Shown piece by piece: positions 34,801 to 42,200 of a stretch of 64,000 nucleotides of DNA (position 1 is the first letter of the stretch; each line of letters begins with the position of its first letter). Origin of the DNA: Sulfuricaulis sp040901545. Lineage in GTDB: Bacteria; Pseudomonadota; Gammaproteobacteria; Acidiferrobacterales; Sulfurifustaceae. Made by a program: the position numbers and the translations under genes. The stretch lies in NCBI RefSeq assembly GCF_040901545.1, contig NZ_JBBDYL010000054.1:202878-266877 (forward strand). Reading direction: 5' to 3'. The notes under the pieces were generated by a model. That model did no database searches. It saw nothing but the letters and a program-made list of their open reading frames with translations, and had not been told where the DNA came from.

Positions 34801-34834
34801 AGCCATCCATCCCGTCTCAACGGGATGGATGGCT
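34801..34834 (+). terminator. Perfect 14-base-pair hairpin after the PPIase gene
   Basis: agccatccatcccg (34801-34814), loop tctcaa, cgggatggatggct (34821-34834), starting nine bases after the stop. Only a poor U-run (ttccgt) follows, so it may stabilise or end the message. Confidence 0.7.
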
Positions 34835-34850
34835 TCCGTAAAATTTCCCC

Positions 34851-35861
34851 ATGGCGCACAACGTTTTCAAGTACGGCGGACTCATACTTTGCGTTATCGC
34901 GTTTGCCCTCGGAATCGACGGTGCCAACGCCGAGATCGAACTGGAAACCCGCTCAGTCAACCTGGCTGAAAATATCGGTGTCGGCGATCGTGTCGGTCGG
35001 ATTCGATTTCTCGGAATGCTGTCGCTTTCCGATATTACCCATGATGGCGTGCGGTTTTCGCAACTCTCGGGTATTGCCTGGGACGACGACGAGGGGATCT
35101 TGTATGCCGTCACCGACAAAGGTGGGCTGTTTCATCTTAAACCCCGATTCAAGAATGATGTCCTCACGGGTGTGCGGCTGCTGCGGGCTTTCCCCTTGCG
35201 CGAACTCGACAGCGGCAAACCGCTTAAACGGTCACGCGCCGATTCCGAGGATCTTTATGTCTTGAATGGCCACGACCGTCGGCGAGGTAACACGGAATTG
35301 ATCATCAGCTTTGAGCGCGAACCGCGCATCGTTCGCTATCGCCCGGACGGTCACGCTATCGCGGTCATTCCGTTACCGGAGGTATTAAACAAAGCGGAAA
35401 ATTATAGCAACGATAACAGGATGCTGGAGTCCGTGTGCATGGACTCGTCACTGGGTATCATCACCGCGCCCGAGATCCCGCTAAAATCGGATGGTCATGA
35501 CACAACGCGTATTTTCAATTTATCTGGCCAATTTTGGCGCTATCCGTATGCATCAGGCGACCGCATCACCGCCATGGAATGCCTTGGGAACGGAGCGGTG
35601 CTGGTCCTGCAACAAAATTTTCGTAATCCCCTCGGGAACGTTGTCGTGTTGTTAAATCGCGCGCAATTGAAAAAAGCCACATCCGGCGAACTGCTGAAAC
35701 CTGAAACTATTGTGAAGCTGGACAGTGTGGAGGGATATCACGTTGACAACTTTGAGGGGCTGTCTCGCCACCAGGGCAACCGCTTTTTCATGATCAGCGA
35801 TAACAATGATCTTTTTGTCCAGCGGTCCTTGTTGATGTATTTTGAAATCTTGGATAACTAA
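34851..35861 (+). CDS. Esterase-like activity of phytase family protein, secreted
   Basis: The 336-residue protein has a signal peptide (GLILCVIAFALGIDGANA, cut near residue 27). It then folds as the phytase-like esterase family: FLGMLSLSDITHDGVRFSQLSGIAWDDDEGILYAVTDKG, ADSEDLYVL, IISFEREPRIVRYRPDG, NRMLESVCMD, ITAMECLGNGAVLVLQQNF and NFEGLSRHQGNRFFMISDNN. The DNN/SDN and FEG motifs are typical of this beta-propeller-like family. Function in bacteria is unknown; phytase activity is not proved by the name. It is periplasmic. It converges with the EamA gene, two bases apart. Confidence 0.85.
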   Translation: MAHNVFKYGGLILCVIAFALGIDGANAEIELETRSVNLAENIGVGDRVGRIRFLGMLSLSDITHDGVRFSQLSGIAWDDDEGILYAVTDKGGLFHLKPRFKNDVLTGVRLLRAFPLRELDSGKPLKRSRADSEDLYVLNGHDRRRGNTELIISFEREPRIVRYRPDGHAIAVIPLPEVLNKAENYSNDNRMLESVCMDSSLGIITAPEIPLKSDGHDTTRIFNLSGQFWRYPYASGDRITAMECLGNGAVLVLQQNFRNPLGNVVVLLNRAQLKKATSGELLKPETIVKLDSVEGYHVDNFEGLSRHQGNRFFMISDNNDLFVQRSLLMYFEILDN

Positions 35862-35863
35862 CG

Positions 35864-36718
35864 TCAGGCGGATAGCACCAGTACCGCCAGGCCGGACGTG
35901 ACAATAACCATCGCGGCCAGTTGCATTCTCCAACGTTCCCGCTCCCCAAAAACGAAAATCGACAACAAACCAGCGACCACAATGCCCGCGTTGGTGAAGG
36001 CGACGGCATAAGCGGCGGAAAGATACTGCATCGCGAAGATCACGAGTCCGTAGGCATTGCCGATGAACAGTCCCGCCGGCACCCAGCGTACTATCGGCGG
36101 CATCATCGACGGACGCCAGCGTCCAAGACGCACGCGTTGTTCCAGGCTGAGCGCAATAAATGAAACCGTCAGATCGACGCTCACCAGCCCCAATTGGGAA
36201 CCGTAAGTCGGCAGACTGGCCACCGCGAATTTATTGCTCAGTGAATACACGCTGGTGGCGAAGGCGGCGATGACAGCCCACAGCACCGCGCGGCGGGTGT
36301 CGCCATGGCGGGCGCTGATTGCCAGCAATAGTAACCCGGCGACTGTAATAAGTATTCCGAGCCATCCGGATGCCGCAATCATCTCGCTGAACAACAAGCT
36401 GCTCCAGAGCGCAATCAACAGCGGCGAACTGCGGGCGATGGGGTAAACCAGTGCCACCGGCGCATGTCGATAGGCCGCGCCCAATACCAGAAAGTACACG
36501 GCGTTGGCGAGCGCCGAAATCACCAGCAACATGGCGAGACTCCACGACCACTGTGCGTCGATGACCAGCGCATACAGGGACCACGGACCGAGGATGATGA
36601 GATAACCGACCAGCGCCCACCAGAGAAACCGGGTGTCGGGATGACCCGCCCGCGCCAGCAGGTTCCAGGCGACGTGCATCAGCACCGCCGCCGTGAGAGC
36701 CAGCGCCGCAGCGGTCAT
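35864..36718 (-). CDS. EamA-family (DMT) transporter
   Basis: The 284-residue protein has ten hydrophobic segments in two similar halves, the drug/metabolite-transporter EamA arrangement. Marks are HVAWNLLARAGHPDTRFLWWALVGY at the N-terminus, YPIARSSPLLIALWSSLLFSEMI at the end of the first half and AYAVAFTNAGIVVAGLLSIFVFGERERW near the end of the second. Proteins of this type export small amino acids, metabolites or drugs; the substrate is not shown. It stands next to the REP/transposase patch but looks native. Confidence 0.85.
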   Translation of the reverse strand: MTAAALALTAAVLMHVAWNLLARAGHPDTRFLWWALVGYLIILGPWSLYALVIDAQWSWSLAMLLVISALANAVYFLVLGAAYRHAPVALVYPIARSSPLLIALWSSLLFSEMIAASGWLGILITVAGLLLLAISARHGDTRRAVLWAVIAAFATSVYSLSNKFAVASLPTYGSQLGLVSVDLTVSFIALSLEQRVRLGRWRPSMMPPIVRWVPAGLFIGNAYGLVIFAMQYLSAAYAVAFTNAGIVVAGLLSIFVFGERERWRMQLAAMVIVTSGLAVLVLSA

Positions 36719-36760
36719 GTCAGCCCTGCCCGCCGATCAGATTGAGCACGATCAGAATAT

Positions 36761-36791
36761 GTAGGTTGGGGTGAGCGCAGCGAACCCCAAC
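36761..36791 (+). repeat. REP element 1
   Basis: A GTAG foot followed by a hairpin with arms gttggggt (36765-36772) and accccaac (36784-36791). It lies four bases downstream of the transposase stop and is inverted relative to the copy at 37364. Confidence 0.85.
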
Positions 36792-36795
36792 AAAC

Positions 36796-37329
36796 TTATC
36801 GCTCGCCATATTCTTTGCTGGCCTCATCCTGATTCCCTACGGCCCAATCCGGACTCACAATACCTTGGGCGATAAACCTATGGATACTTGAGTGAGCCCA
36901 ATCCACGGGCCTCGCCACATAACCGTGTTTCACCGGATTATAGTGAATGTAATCCACGTGTCTCTCGTAATCCTTTTCATCACGTATCAAGTGTTCCCAG
37001 AATCGGCGTTGCCAGACGCCCCGCTCACCCTTTGCCAGCCGGCTTCTGCTGCGCCGTTCGCCCGCAGATAGCCGGCGCGAGAATCCACTTTTGATCAGCA
37101 TCCAGCGAGTGGAAAAATCCTTGTCGTTCTTCGGCAATGTCCAGATGGCATGTAGATGATCCGGGAGCGCCACCATCGCATCAATACGAAACGGATGCCG
37201 GGACTGCACCTCACGGATTACCTCTCGCAGAATATCGGCGCGGTCCACCAACAATGTCCGGCTCCGCTCGGCAAGATTGACGGTGAAGAAATAACTTGCT
37301 CCGGGAACCCCTGCGCGGCGATAACGCAT
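36796..37329 (-). CDS. REP-associated tyrosine transposase (RAYT, IS200-like)
   Basis: The 177-residue protein is a Y1 HUH transposase: RYRRAGVPGASYFFTVNLAER at the start, the HUH motif in MVALPDHLHAIWTLP, and the nucleophile-tyrosine helix DYIHYNPVKHGYV. A basic DNA-binding stretch (RRLSAGERRSRSRLAKGERGVWQRRFWEH) lies between. RAYTs act on nearby REP hairpins that carry a 5' GTAG; here REP copies flank the gene in inverted orientation at 36761 and 37364, and a third is at 38887. All catalytic residues are present, so it may be active. RAYTs are usually domesticated single-copy genes, not free insertion sequences. Confidence 0.93.
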   Translation of the reverse strand: MRYRRAGVPGASYFFTVNLAERSRTLLVDRADILREVIREVQSRHPFRIDAMVALPDHLHAIWTLPKNDKDFSTRWMLIKSGFSRRLSAGERRSRSRLAKGERGVWQRRFWEHLIRDEKDYERHVDYIHYNPVKHGYVARPVDWAHSSIHRFIAQGIVSPDWAVGNQDEASKEYGER

Positions 37330-37363
37330 GAGAACAATAATTCAACGAAGTGGATTGATGTTT

Positions 37364-37394
37364 GTTGGGGTTCGCTGCGCTCACCCCAGCCTAC
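37364..37394 (-). repeat. REP element 2 (inverted)
   Basis: The minus-strand copy of REP element 1 with a single base change near its foot (cagcctac instead of caacctac). It lies 34 bases upstream of the transposase start, so the gene is framed by a REP and its inverse. Confidence 0.85.
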
Positions 37395-37400
37395 GGGCTG

Positions 37401-38015
37401 TTAGACAGCATCACGATTTCTCTCCTCGTCAATCGCTCCCTGTTGCAGAGCCCGTGGGTATCCGGTCGTAATGAAGTCCCGCGCTTCGGCATAGGCCTCA
37501 AGAATCTTGTCTCTGACCCTTTCGACCGCCGGCGTCAACTCGTCGCGGATGCGCCTCAAAAACTGCTCTTCGTCTCCGATTCCCGTCCTTTCGAGTGCTC
37601 GACCTAGTGCCGACGCATCTATAAGGCGGCCGGGTCTTCGGATGGTCGATTTCTTCGCTTGTGCATGCGCTGCCCACTGAGACCGAACAGTTTCGAAAGC
37701 TACGCAATCCCGGACAAAGTGCTCGATTTCCGGCAGCCCGAGCCGCTGGAGTTCCTCCTCGGAAAACAGCCAAGGGGTCAGGAAGTGTTTCCGGGTTTCG
37801 TTAACTCGATAGACGCCGATAACAGTAGCAGTCATGGCAATCCGTTGCACGGCAGCCGCGTAAGTCGCCGAGACGCGCTGGGTCTCCTCCAATTTATTGG
37901 CGCAGGTCATCAAGTGCTGCGGGATAGACAGTTCTCGGATCGCTTCGGTAAGCAGAAGTGCCGCGTCGCATGCCGCTTGGTTGATTGTGTCTTGGTCGAG
38001 TTCGGGTTCTTCCAT
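37401..38015 (-). CDS. Helical protein with HEPN-like RX5H motif, partner of the Mrr-type gene
   Basis: No family is firmly recognised. The 204-residue protein is nearly all helical, without signal or membrane segments. It has the motif R-SQWAA-H (VRSQWAAH, about residue 113), an RX5H within the RX4-6H pattern of HEPN ribonucleases, in a helix followed by basic AQAKKSTIRRPGR, which recalls AbiU2-like HEPN proteins. N- and C-termini are acidic. It starts six bases after the stop of the membrane Mrr-type gene (38022-38763), so the two are one transcription unit. A toxin or guard role is inference; a structural or regulatory partner is equally possible. Confidence 0.5.
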   Translation of the reverse strand: MEEPELDQDTINQAACDAALLLTEAIRELSIPQHLMTCANKLEETQRVSATYAAAVQRIAMTATVIGVYRVNETRKHFLTPWLFSEEELQRLGLPEIEHFVRDCVAFETVRSQWAAHAQAKKSTIRRPGRLIDASALGRALERTGIGDEEQFLRRIRDELTPAVERVRDKILEAYAEARDFITTGYPRALQQGAIDEERNRDAV

Positions 38016-38021
38016 AGACTG

Positions 38022-38763
38022 TCAACGTTGCGCGAACCGGTGCGCGGCTCGTCTGCGTGCGTCCGTGTTCAACAGCGGGTTAGAGCCTGGCGCCTTTTCT
38101 TGGAGCGCAATGATACCAGACAGATCCATTAGCTTAATCGGTTTGTCTCGAACATAGTCGAGCACGCCCTTCGTAAATCCTGAGGTGCTGGCCAAAATGG
38201 CAGCTGGAGCGCCGAAGTGTTGGAGTGTTCCGTAGAGTTCCCGAGCGACCGCTGGACCAATCGGCGCTCTGTGAGCCTTACATTGGACGATCTCCCTACC
38301 GCGCTCGGTATGGCAACCAAATATCTACGCCTTGGTCTCCCGTGGCGGAAGTGAGCTCCGCGCGAAAACCAGCTCGCCGAAAAACAGTCGCAAGCTCTGC
38401 CTCAAACTGCTTACCCGACAAAGAAGACCAGAACTCCTTTTGGGTTCGTACCCACCAAGCACGGAATTTCTCGAGTGCCTTTCGGTATCGTTGCGCCCGA
38501 CGATACCGAGGTACGAGGAACCGCAGCAAAAGCTCGGCCGGGAACATTAGAACCATCGTCGTAAGGAAGATGACCGCAAACCCCAAGAACAGGAAGAGCA
38601 GTGCGAGCCCCAGGTGAAAGGACTCGGTGTTAGACAATGCATACACTCCCCAAGCGAGCGCCGATATAACGAACAGAACCAGAGGTAGCTGACCCTCAGT
38701 CTTCTCAGTCCATTCGACGTCCTGCTGATTAACGCCGAATTCGCTCAGATCAGGTCTGTGCAT
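38022..38763 (-). pseudogene. Membrane-anchored Mrr-type restriction endonuclease, frameshifted
   Basis: The first frame gives 155 residues: two membrane helices (about 27-42 and 50-72), a basic linker (PRYRRAQRYRKAL), then the start of the Mrr catalytic domain with LSGKQFEAELATVFRRAGF and the active-site aspartate in TGDQGVDIW. A TAG at 38296-38298 ends this frame, but the next frame continues the domain at once: GREIVQCKAHRAPIGP (the QxK motif), LQHFGAPAAILASTSGFTKG, and ends at a TGA at 38022-38024. One extra base near 38298-38303 explains the break. It could be decay, sequencing error or, less likely, programmed frameshifting. Mrr-type enzymes cut modified foreign DNA. Confidence 0.8.
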
Positions 38764-38886
38764 CCCGGTGATTCCTTACAGGCTCTAACTTAAATTCGAC
38801 CGCCTAAAAGCTCCGTTGAAACGAGGCTTTTCGGCATTAATAAAATTCGATATTTGTAGAATCAAGTCGTTAGCGTCCTTTAGCAC

Positions 38887-38917
38887 GTAGGTTGGTGTGA
38901 GCGCCGCGAACCCCAAC
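38887..38917 (+). repeat. REP element 3
   Basis: Same orientation and length as REP element 1, beginning GTAG, with two base changes (one in the stem, one in the loop). It lies in the 222-base gap between ligA and the Mrr-type gene; nothing else is recognised in that gap. Confidence 0.8.
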
Positions 38918-38985
38918 ATAATCGCTCAAACCCTCAATCTCGGGTTTGTTAGGGTTCATTTCAATCACCTCAACCTACATGAAAG

Positions 38986-40998
38986 CTATTTCTCCAGCAT
39001 CTTGAGTAACTCTTTCTCATCCAGTATCGTCACCCCGAGTTTCCTGGCTTTGTCGGCCTTGGAGCCGGGGTCTTCGCCGATGACCACGTAATCGGTTTTC
39101 TTCGATACACTGTCGGTAACTTTGGCGCCGAGGAGTTGCAGTTTGCGACGGGCTTCCTCGCGGCTCATGGAGGCCAGCCCGCCGGTGAGCACGAAGGTCT
39201 TGCCGGAGAGCGGTGAATCCTTTTTGGCGCGCGCCGGCTTGGGCCAGTGGATACCGGCCTTGAGCAGATTCCGGATCACGACACGATTGTGTTTTTCATG
39301 GAAAAACTCGTAGATGTCTTCGGCCATGGCCGGGCCGATGCCGTGGATTGCTTCCAGCGTTGCGCGCTTCGCATCCATGATGTCATCGATGGCACCGAAA
39401 TGATCCGCCAGTAATTGGGCGGTCGCCTCGCCTACCTGCGGGATACCGAGCGCATAGAGAAACCGCGCCAGGGTGGTGGTTTTGCTTTTTTCGATTTGAT
39501 CCAGCAGATTCTGCGCCGACTTTTCCGCCATGCGATCGAGACCGGCCAACTCGTCTTTCTTCAGCCGGTAAATGTCAGCCACGGTTTTCACCATGCCCTT
39601 GTCCACCAGTTGCTGCACCAGCTTGTCGCCCAGACCCTCGATGTCCATGGCATGGCGCGAGGCGTAATGCAGAATCGCGCCCATGCGCTGCGCCGGGCAG
39701 ACCAGGCCGCCCATGCAGCGGTGCGCCGCCGCTTCCTCCTCGCGAATCACTTGCGAGCCGCAGACCGGGCATTTGTCCGGCATGCGCCACTTGCGCGCGC
39801 CGCGCGGGCGTTTGTCCTTGATTGAGCCCAACACTTCAGGGATCACATCGCCCGCGCGGCGCACGATCACGGTGTCACCAACACGGACATCCTTGCGATC
39901 GACTTCGTCCTGATTGTGCAGTGTCGCGTGTGTGACCGTCACGCCGCTGACCTGCACGGGCTTGAGTACCGCGACCGGCGTGATGACGCCGGTGCGGCCG
40001 ACCGAGGCCATGATATCCTCGACGACGGTGGTTTCCTCCCGCGCCGGCAGCTTGTGCGCCAGCGCCCAGCGTGGCGCACGCGCGGTGTAACCAAGACGCT
40101 CGCGTGCCTCGAATTCATCCACCTTGTACACCACCCCGTCGATCTCGAATGGCAGTTGCTCGCGCCGGGACAGCATGTCGCGGTAATACCTTAGACACGC
40201 ATCGAGTCCCTTCGCCGTGCGGAAAAATTCCGACACACGGAACCCCCATTCTTTCAGCTGGCGGGCCGCGTCCGAATAACGCGCCGCCACCGGCTCGGAC
40301 GTTTCTCCCAGCCCCCATGGAATGAAACTCAACGGGCGCGAAGCCGTGATACGCGGATCAAGCTGGCGCAGGCTGCCGGCCGCGGCGTTGCGCGGGTTGG
40401 CGAAAATCTTGGCGCCCTGCTTCAGCTGCTCGGCGTTGAGACGCTCGAAATCCTTTTTTGGAATGACGACTTCACCGCGCACTTCCAATAACTTCGGCCA
40501 GCTATTGCCTTGCAGATGCAACGGCACGGTCTTGATGGTGCGGACATTCACCGTCACGTCCTCACCCGTGGTGCCATCGCCGCGGGTTCCGGCCCGGACC
40601 AACACGCCCTGTTCATAGCTCAGGCTGACGGACGTGCCGTCGTATTTCGGCTCGGCGGTGTAGCCGACATCGCCTCCGGCCGCGAGCCCCTTGCGTACGC
40701 GCTGATCCCACTCGCCCACCTCGTCATCCGTGAAGGCGTTGTCCATGGAGGTCATGGGAATGGAATGACGCACCTCGCCGAATTCCTTCAAGGGCTCGGC
40801 GCCAACTCGTTGTGTCGGCGAGTCGGGGGTGATCAGCTCGGGGTTATCCACCTCGATTTTTTGTAATTCACGCAGGAGATTGTCGTATTGCGCGTCGGAT
40901 ATGACGGGGTCGTCCAGGACATAATAGCGGTAGTTGTGATCATTGATTTTCTGGCGCAGCGCCTCGGCCCGCCGGCGCAAGCTGTCCGCGGGACTCAT
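38986..40998 (-). CDS. ligA: NAD-dependent DNA ligase
   Basis: LigA seals nicks in replication and repair. The 670-residue protein has all domains in order: Ia (YYVLDDPVISDAQYDNLLREL), adenylation with the lysine in AEPKYDG (about 115), OB fold (DEVDRKDVRVGDTVIVRRAGDVIPEV), the four-cysteine zinc finger (CPVCGSQVI and later CMGGLVCPAQ), helix-hairpin-helix repeats (LGIPQVGEATAQLLADHFG) and a C-terminal BRCT domain (LSGKTFVLTGGLASMSREEA). Its start overlaps the zipA stop by four bases. The smc-zipA-ligA order is typical of gammaproteobacteria. Confidence 0.98.
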   Translation of the reverse strand: MSPADSLRRRAEALRQKINDHNYRYYVLDDPVISDAQYDNLLRELQKIEVDNPELITPDSPTQRVGAEPLKEFGEVRHSIPMTSMDNAFTDDEVGEWDQRVRKGLAAGGDVGYTAEPKYDGTSVSLSYEQGVLVRAGTRGDGTTGEDVTVNVRTIKTVPLHLQGNSWPKLLEVRGEVVIPKKDFERLNAEQLKQGAKIFANPRNAAAGSLRQLDPRITASRPLSFIPWGLGETSEPVAARYSDAARQLKEWGFRVSEFFRTAKGLDACLRYYRDMLSRREQLPFEIDGVVYKVDEFEARERLGYTARAPRWALAHKLPAREETTVVEDIMASVGRTGVITPVAVLKPVQVSGVTVTHATLHNQDEVDRKDVRVGDTVIVRRAGDVIPEVLGSIKDKRPRGARKWRMPDKCPVCGSQVIREEEAAAHRCMGGLVCPAQRMGAILHYASRHAMDIEGLGDKLVQQLVDKGMVKTVADIYRLKKDELAGLDRMAEKSAQNLLDQIEKSKTTTLARFLYALGIPQVGEATAQLLADHFGAIDDIMDAKRATLEAIHGIGPAMAEDIYEFFHEKHNRVVIRNLLKAGIHWPKPARAKKDSPLSGKTFVLTGGLASMSREEARRKLQLLGAKVTDSVSKKTDYVVIGEDPGSKADKARKLGVTILDEKELLKMLEK

Positions 40999-42200
40999 AA
41001 CGTCGCGGCTTCGTTGAACAACTTCAGCGCGGTCTCGCTTCCCGGAGAAATGCCGTAGGCGCGCATTTTTTCCTCTATCGCTTCGATCTGGTGGTGGATG
41101 ACGGCGATGCCCTTGTCGGTCAGGGGCCGATGAACCTGATCCTGCAGCGTGCCGCCCAGGCCGCGGGCAATGTCTCGGGCCGTGGCGACCATCTTGTCGA
41201 ACGCCGCCCCCGGGTGATAGGCGCAGGGCACGCTCATGAACAGCGTGAGGCCTTTGGATTCAAGCTTGTCCCATGCGCCGGGATCGAACGCGCTCGAATC
41301 GTTAAGATTGGCCATGCTGAACAAGTAACGGCTGCCGGGGGCGACGACATTTTTCAAGTGAAAGAAATTCCGCGCGCCGTACTCCAGACCGGCGCGATTG
41401 GCCTCCATCTGAATGGCGATACCCGAGAAGGTCTTATGCTCTTCCGGCACCACATAAATCCCGGCAATGACATCATAAGTGTTACAAAATTCCTGCAGCG
41501 CCTGGGCGCGCGCCAGGCCCTGCTCGAAGGAGAGCGGCAATTTCGTCAAACGCTGCAGTTCATCGGCCATCCGCAACCCGATCTGCGTAAAGGTATTGAG
41601 CTCGGTTTCCTCGATCGCACCCCGGGGATCCACGAGCTGGATAGCGAGCGTGAGGTCGCCATACTGGGTGTTTGACCGGTCGAGTTGGAGATCGGACCAA
41701 TGTGATGTCCGGTAATGCTGGCCGTACAGGTGTCGCGCCTTGTTGAGCTTGTACTCTTCCTGCATGAAGATGCCGAGCGCGGTGTTGCGCGCCACCGGCC
41801 GGTCGCCCGGAAGCTGAATGACAAAGTCGATTTTTTCATCCGAAAGGTACTCTCTGCCGGGCGCGGCTTGACGGCGACGCGGATGCCGTAAACCGGTGGT
41901 GAGGTCGAGCGGCATGGTTGCGACCTCTTCCAACCGCTGGATCTCCTCACGCTGGATCTCGTCGTGCGGCTTTTCCCGGGTGGTTATCTCGATATCGGAT
42001 CGCAGGACTTTTTCACTGCCTTCTTCGCGGGTGGCATTCAACAAGCTCTGGGGAACCGGCGCATCGTCACGCGTGAAATTTCCCAGATCGACTTCCGGAC
42101 GTTCGCGCTGCCGGCGCAGACGCGCCTTGTCGAGGGCGGACAAGGCGACCACGGCGACCACGACGATTCCGATAAGCAGCAGGGCATACTGCAGATCCAT
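40995..42200 (-). CDS. zipA: Cell division protein ZipA
   Basis: ZipA ties FtsZ to the inner membrane. The 401-residue protein has one N-terminal membrane anchor (YALLLIGIVVVAVVAL), a long charged linker and a C-terminal FtsZ-binding domain. That domain shows FVIQLPGDRPVARNTALGIFMQEE-like sequence early and GLTLFMSVPCAYHPGAAFDKMVATARDIARGLGG later. The linker contains fewer prolines than in E. coli, and the C-terminal part is longer. Its start overlaps the smc stop by one base. ZipA is restricted to gammaproteobacteria, which helps place the organism. Confidence 0.93.
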   Translation of the reverse strand: MDLQYALLLIGIVVVAVVALSALDKARLRRQRERPEVDLGNFTRDDAPVPQSLLNATREEGSEKVLRSDIEITTREKPHDEIQREEIQRLEEVATMPLDLTTGLRHPRRRQAAPGREYLSDEKIDFVIQLPGDRPVARNTALGIFMQEEYKLNKARHLYGQHYRTSHWSDLQLDRSNTQYGDLTLAIQLVDPRGAIEETELNTFTQIGLRMADELQRLTKLPLSFEQGLARAQALQEFCNTYDVIAGIYVVPEEHKTFSGIAIQMEANRAGLEYGARNFFHLKNVVAPGSRYLFSMANLNDSSAFDPGAWDKLESKGLTLFMSVPCAYHPGAAFDKMVATARDIARGLGGTLQDQVHRPLTDKGIAVIHHQIEAIEEKMRAYGISPGSETALKLFNEAATL

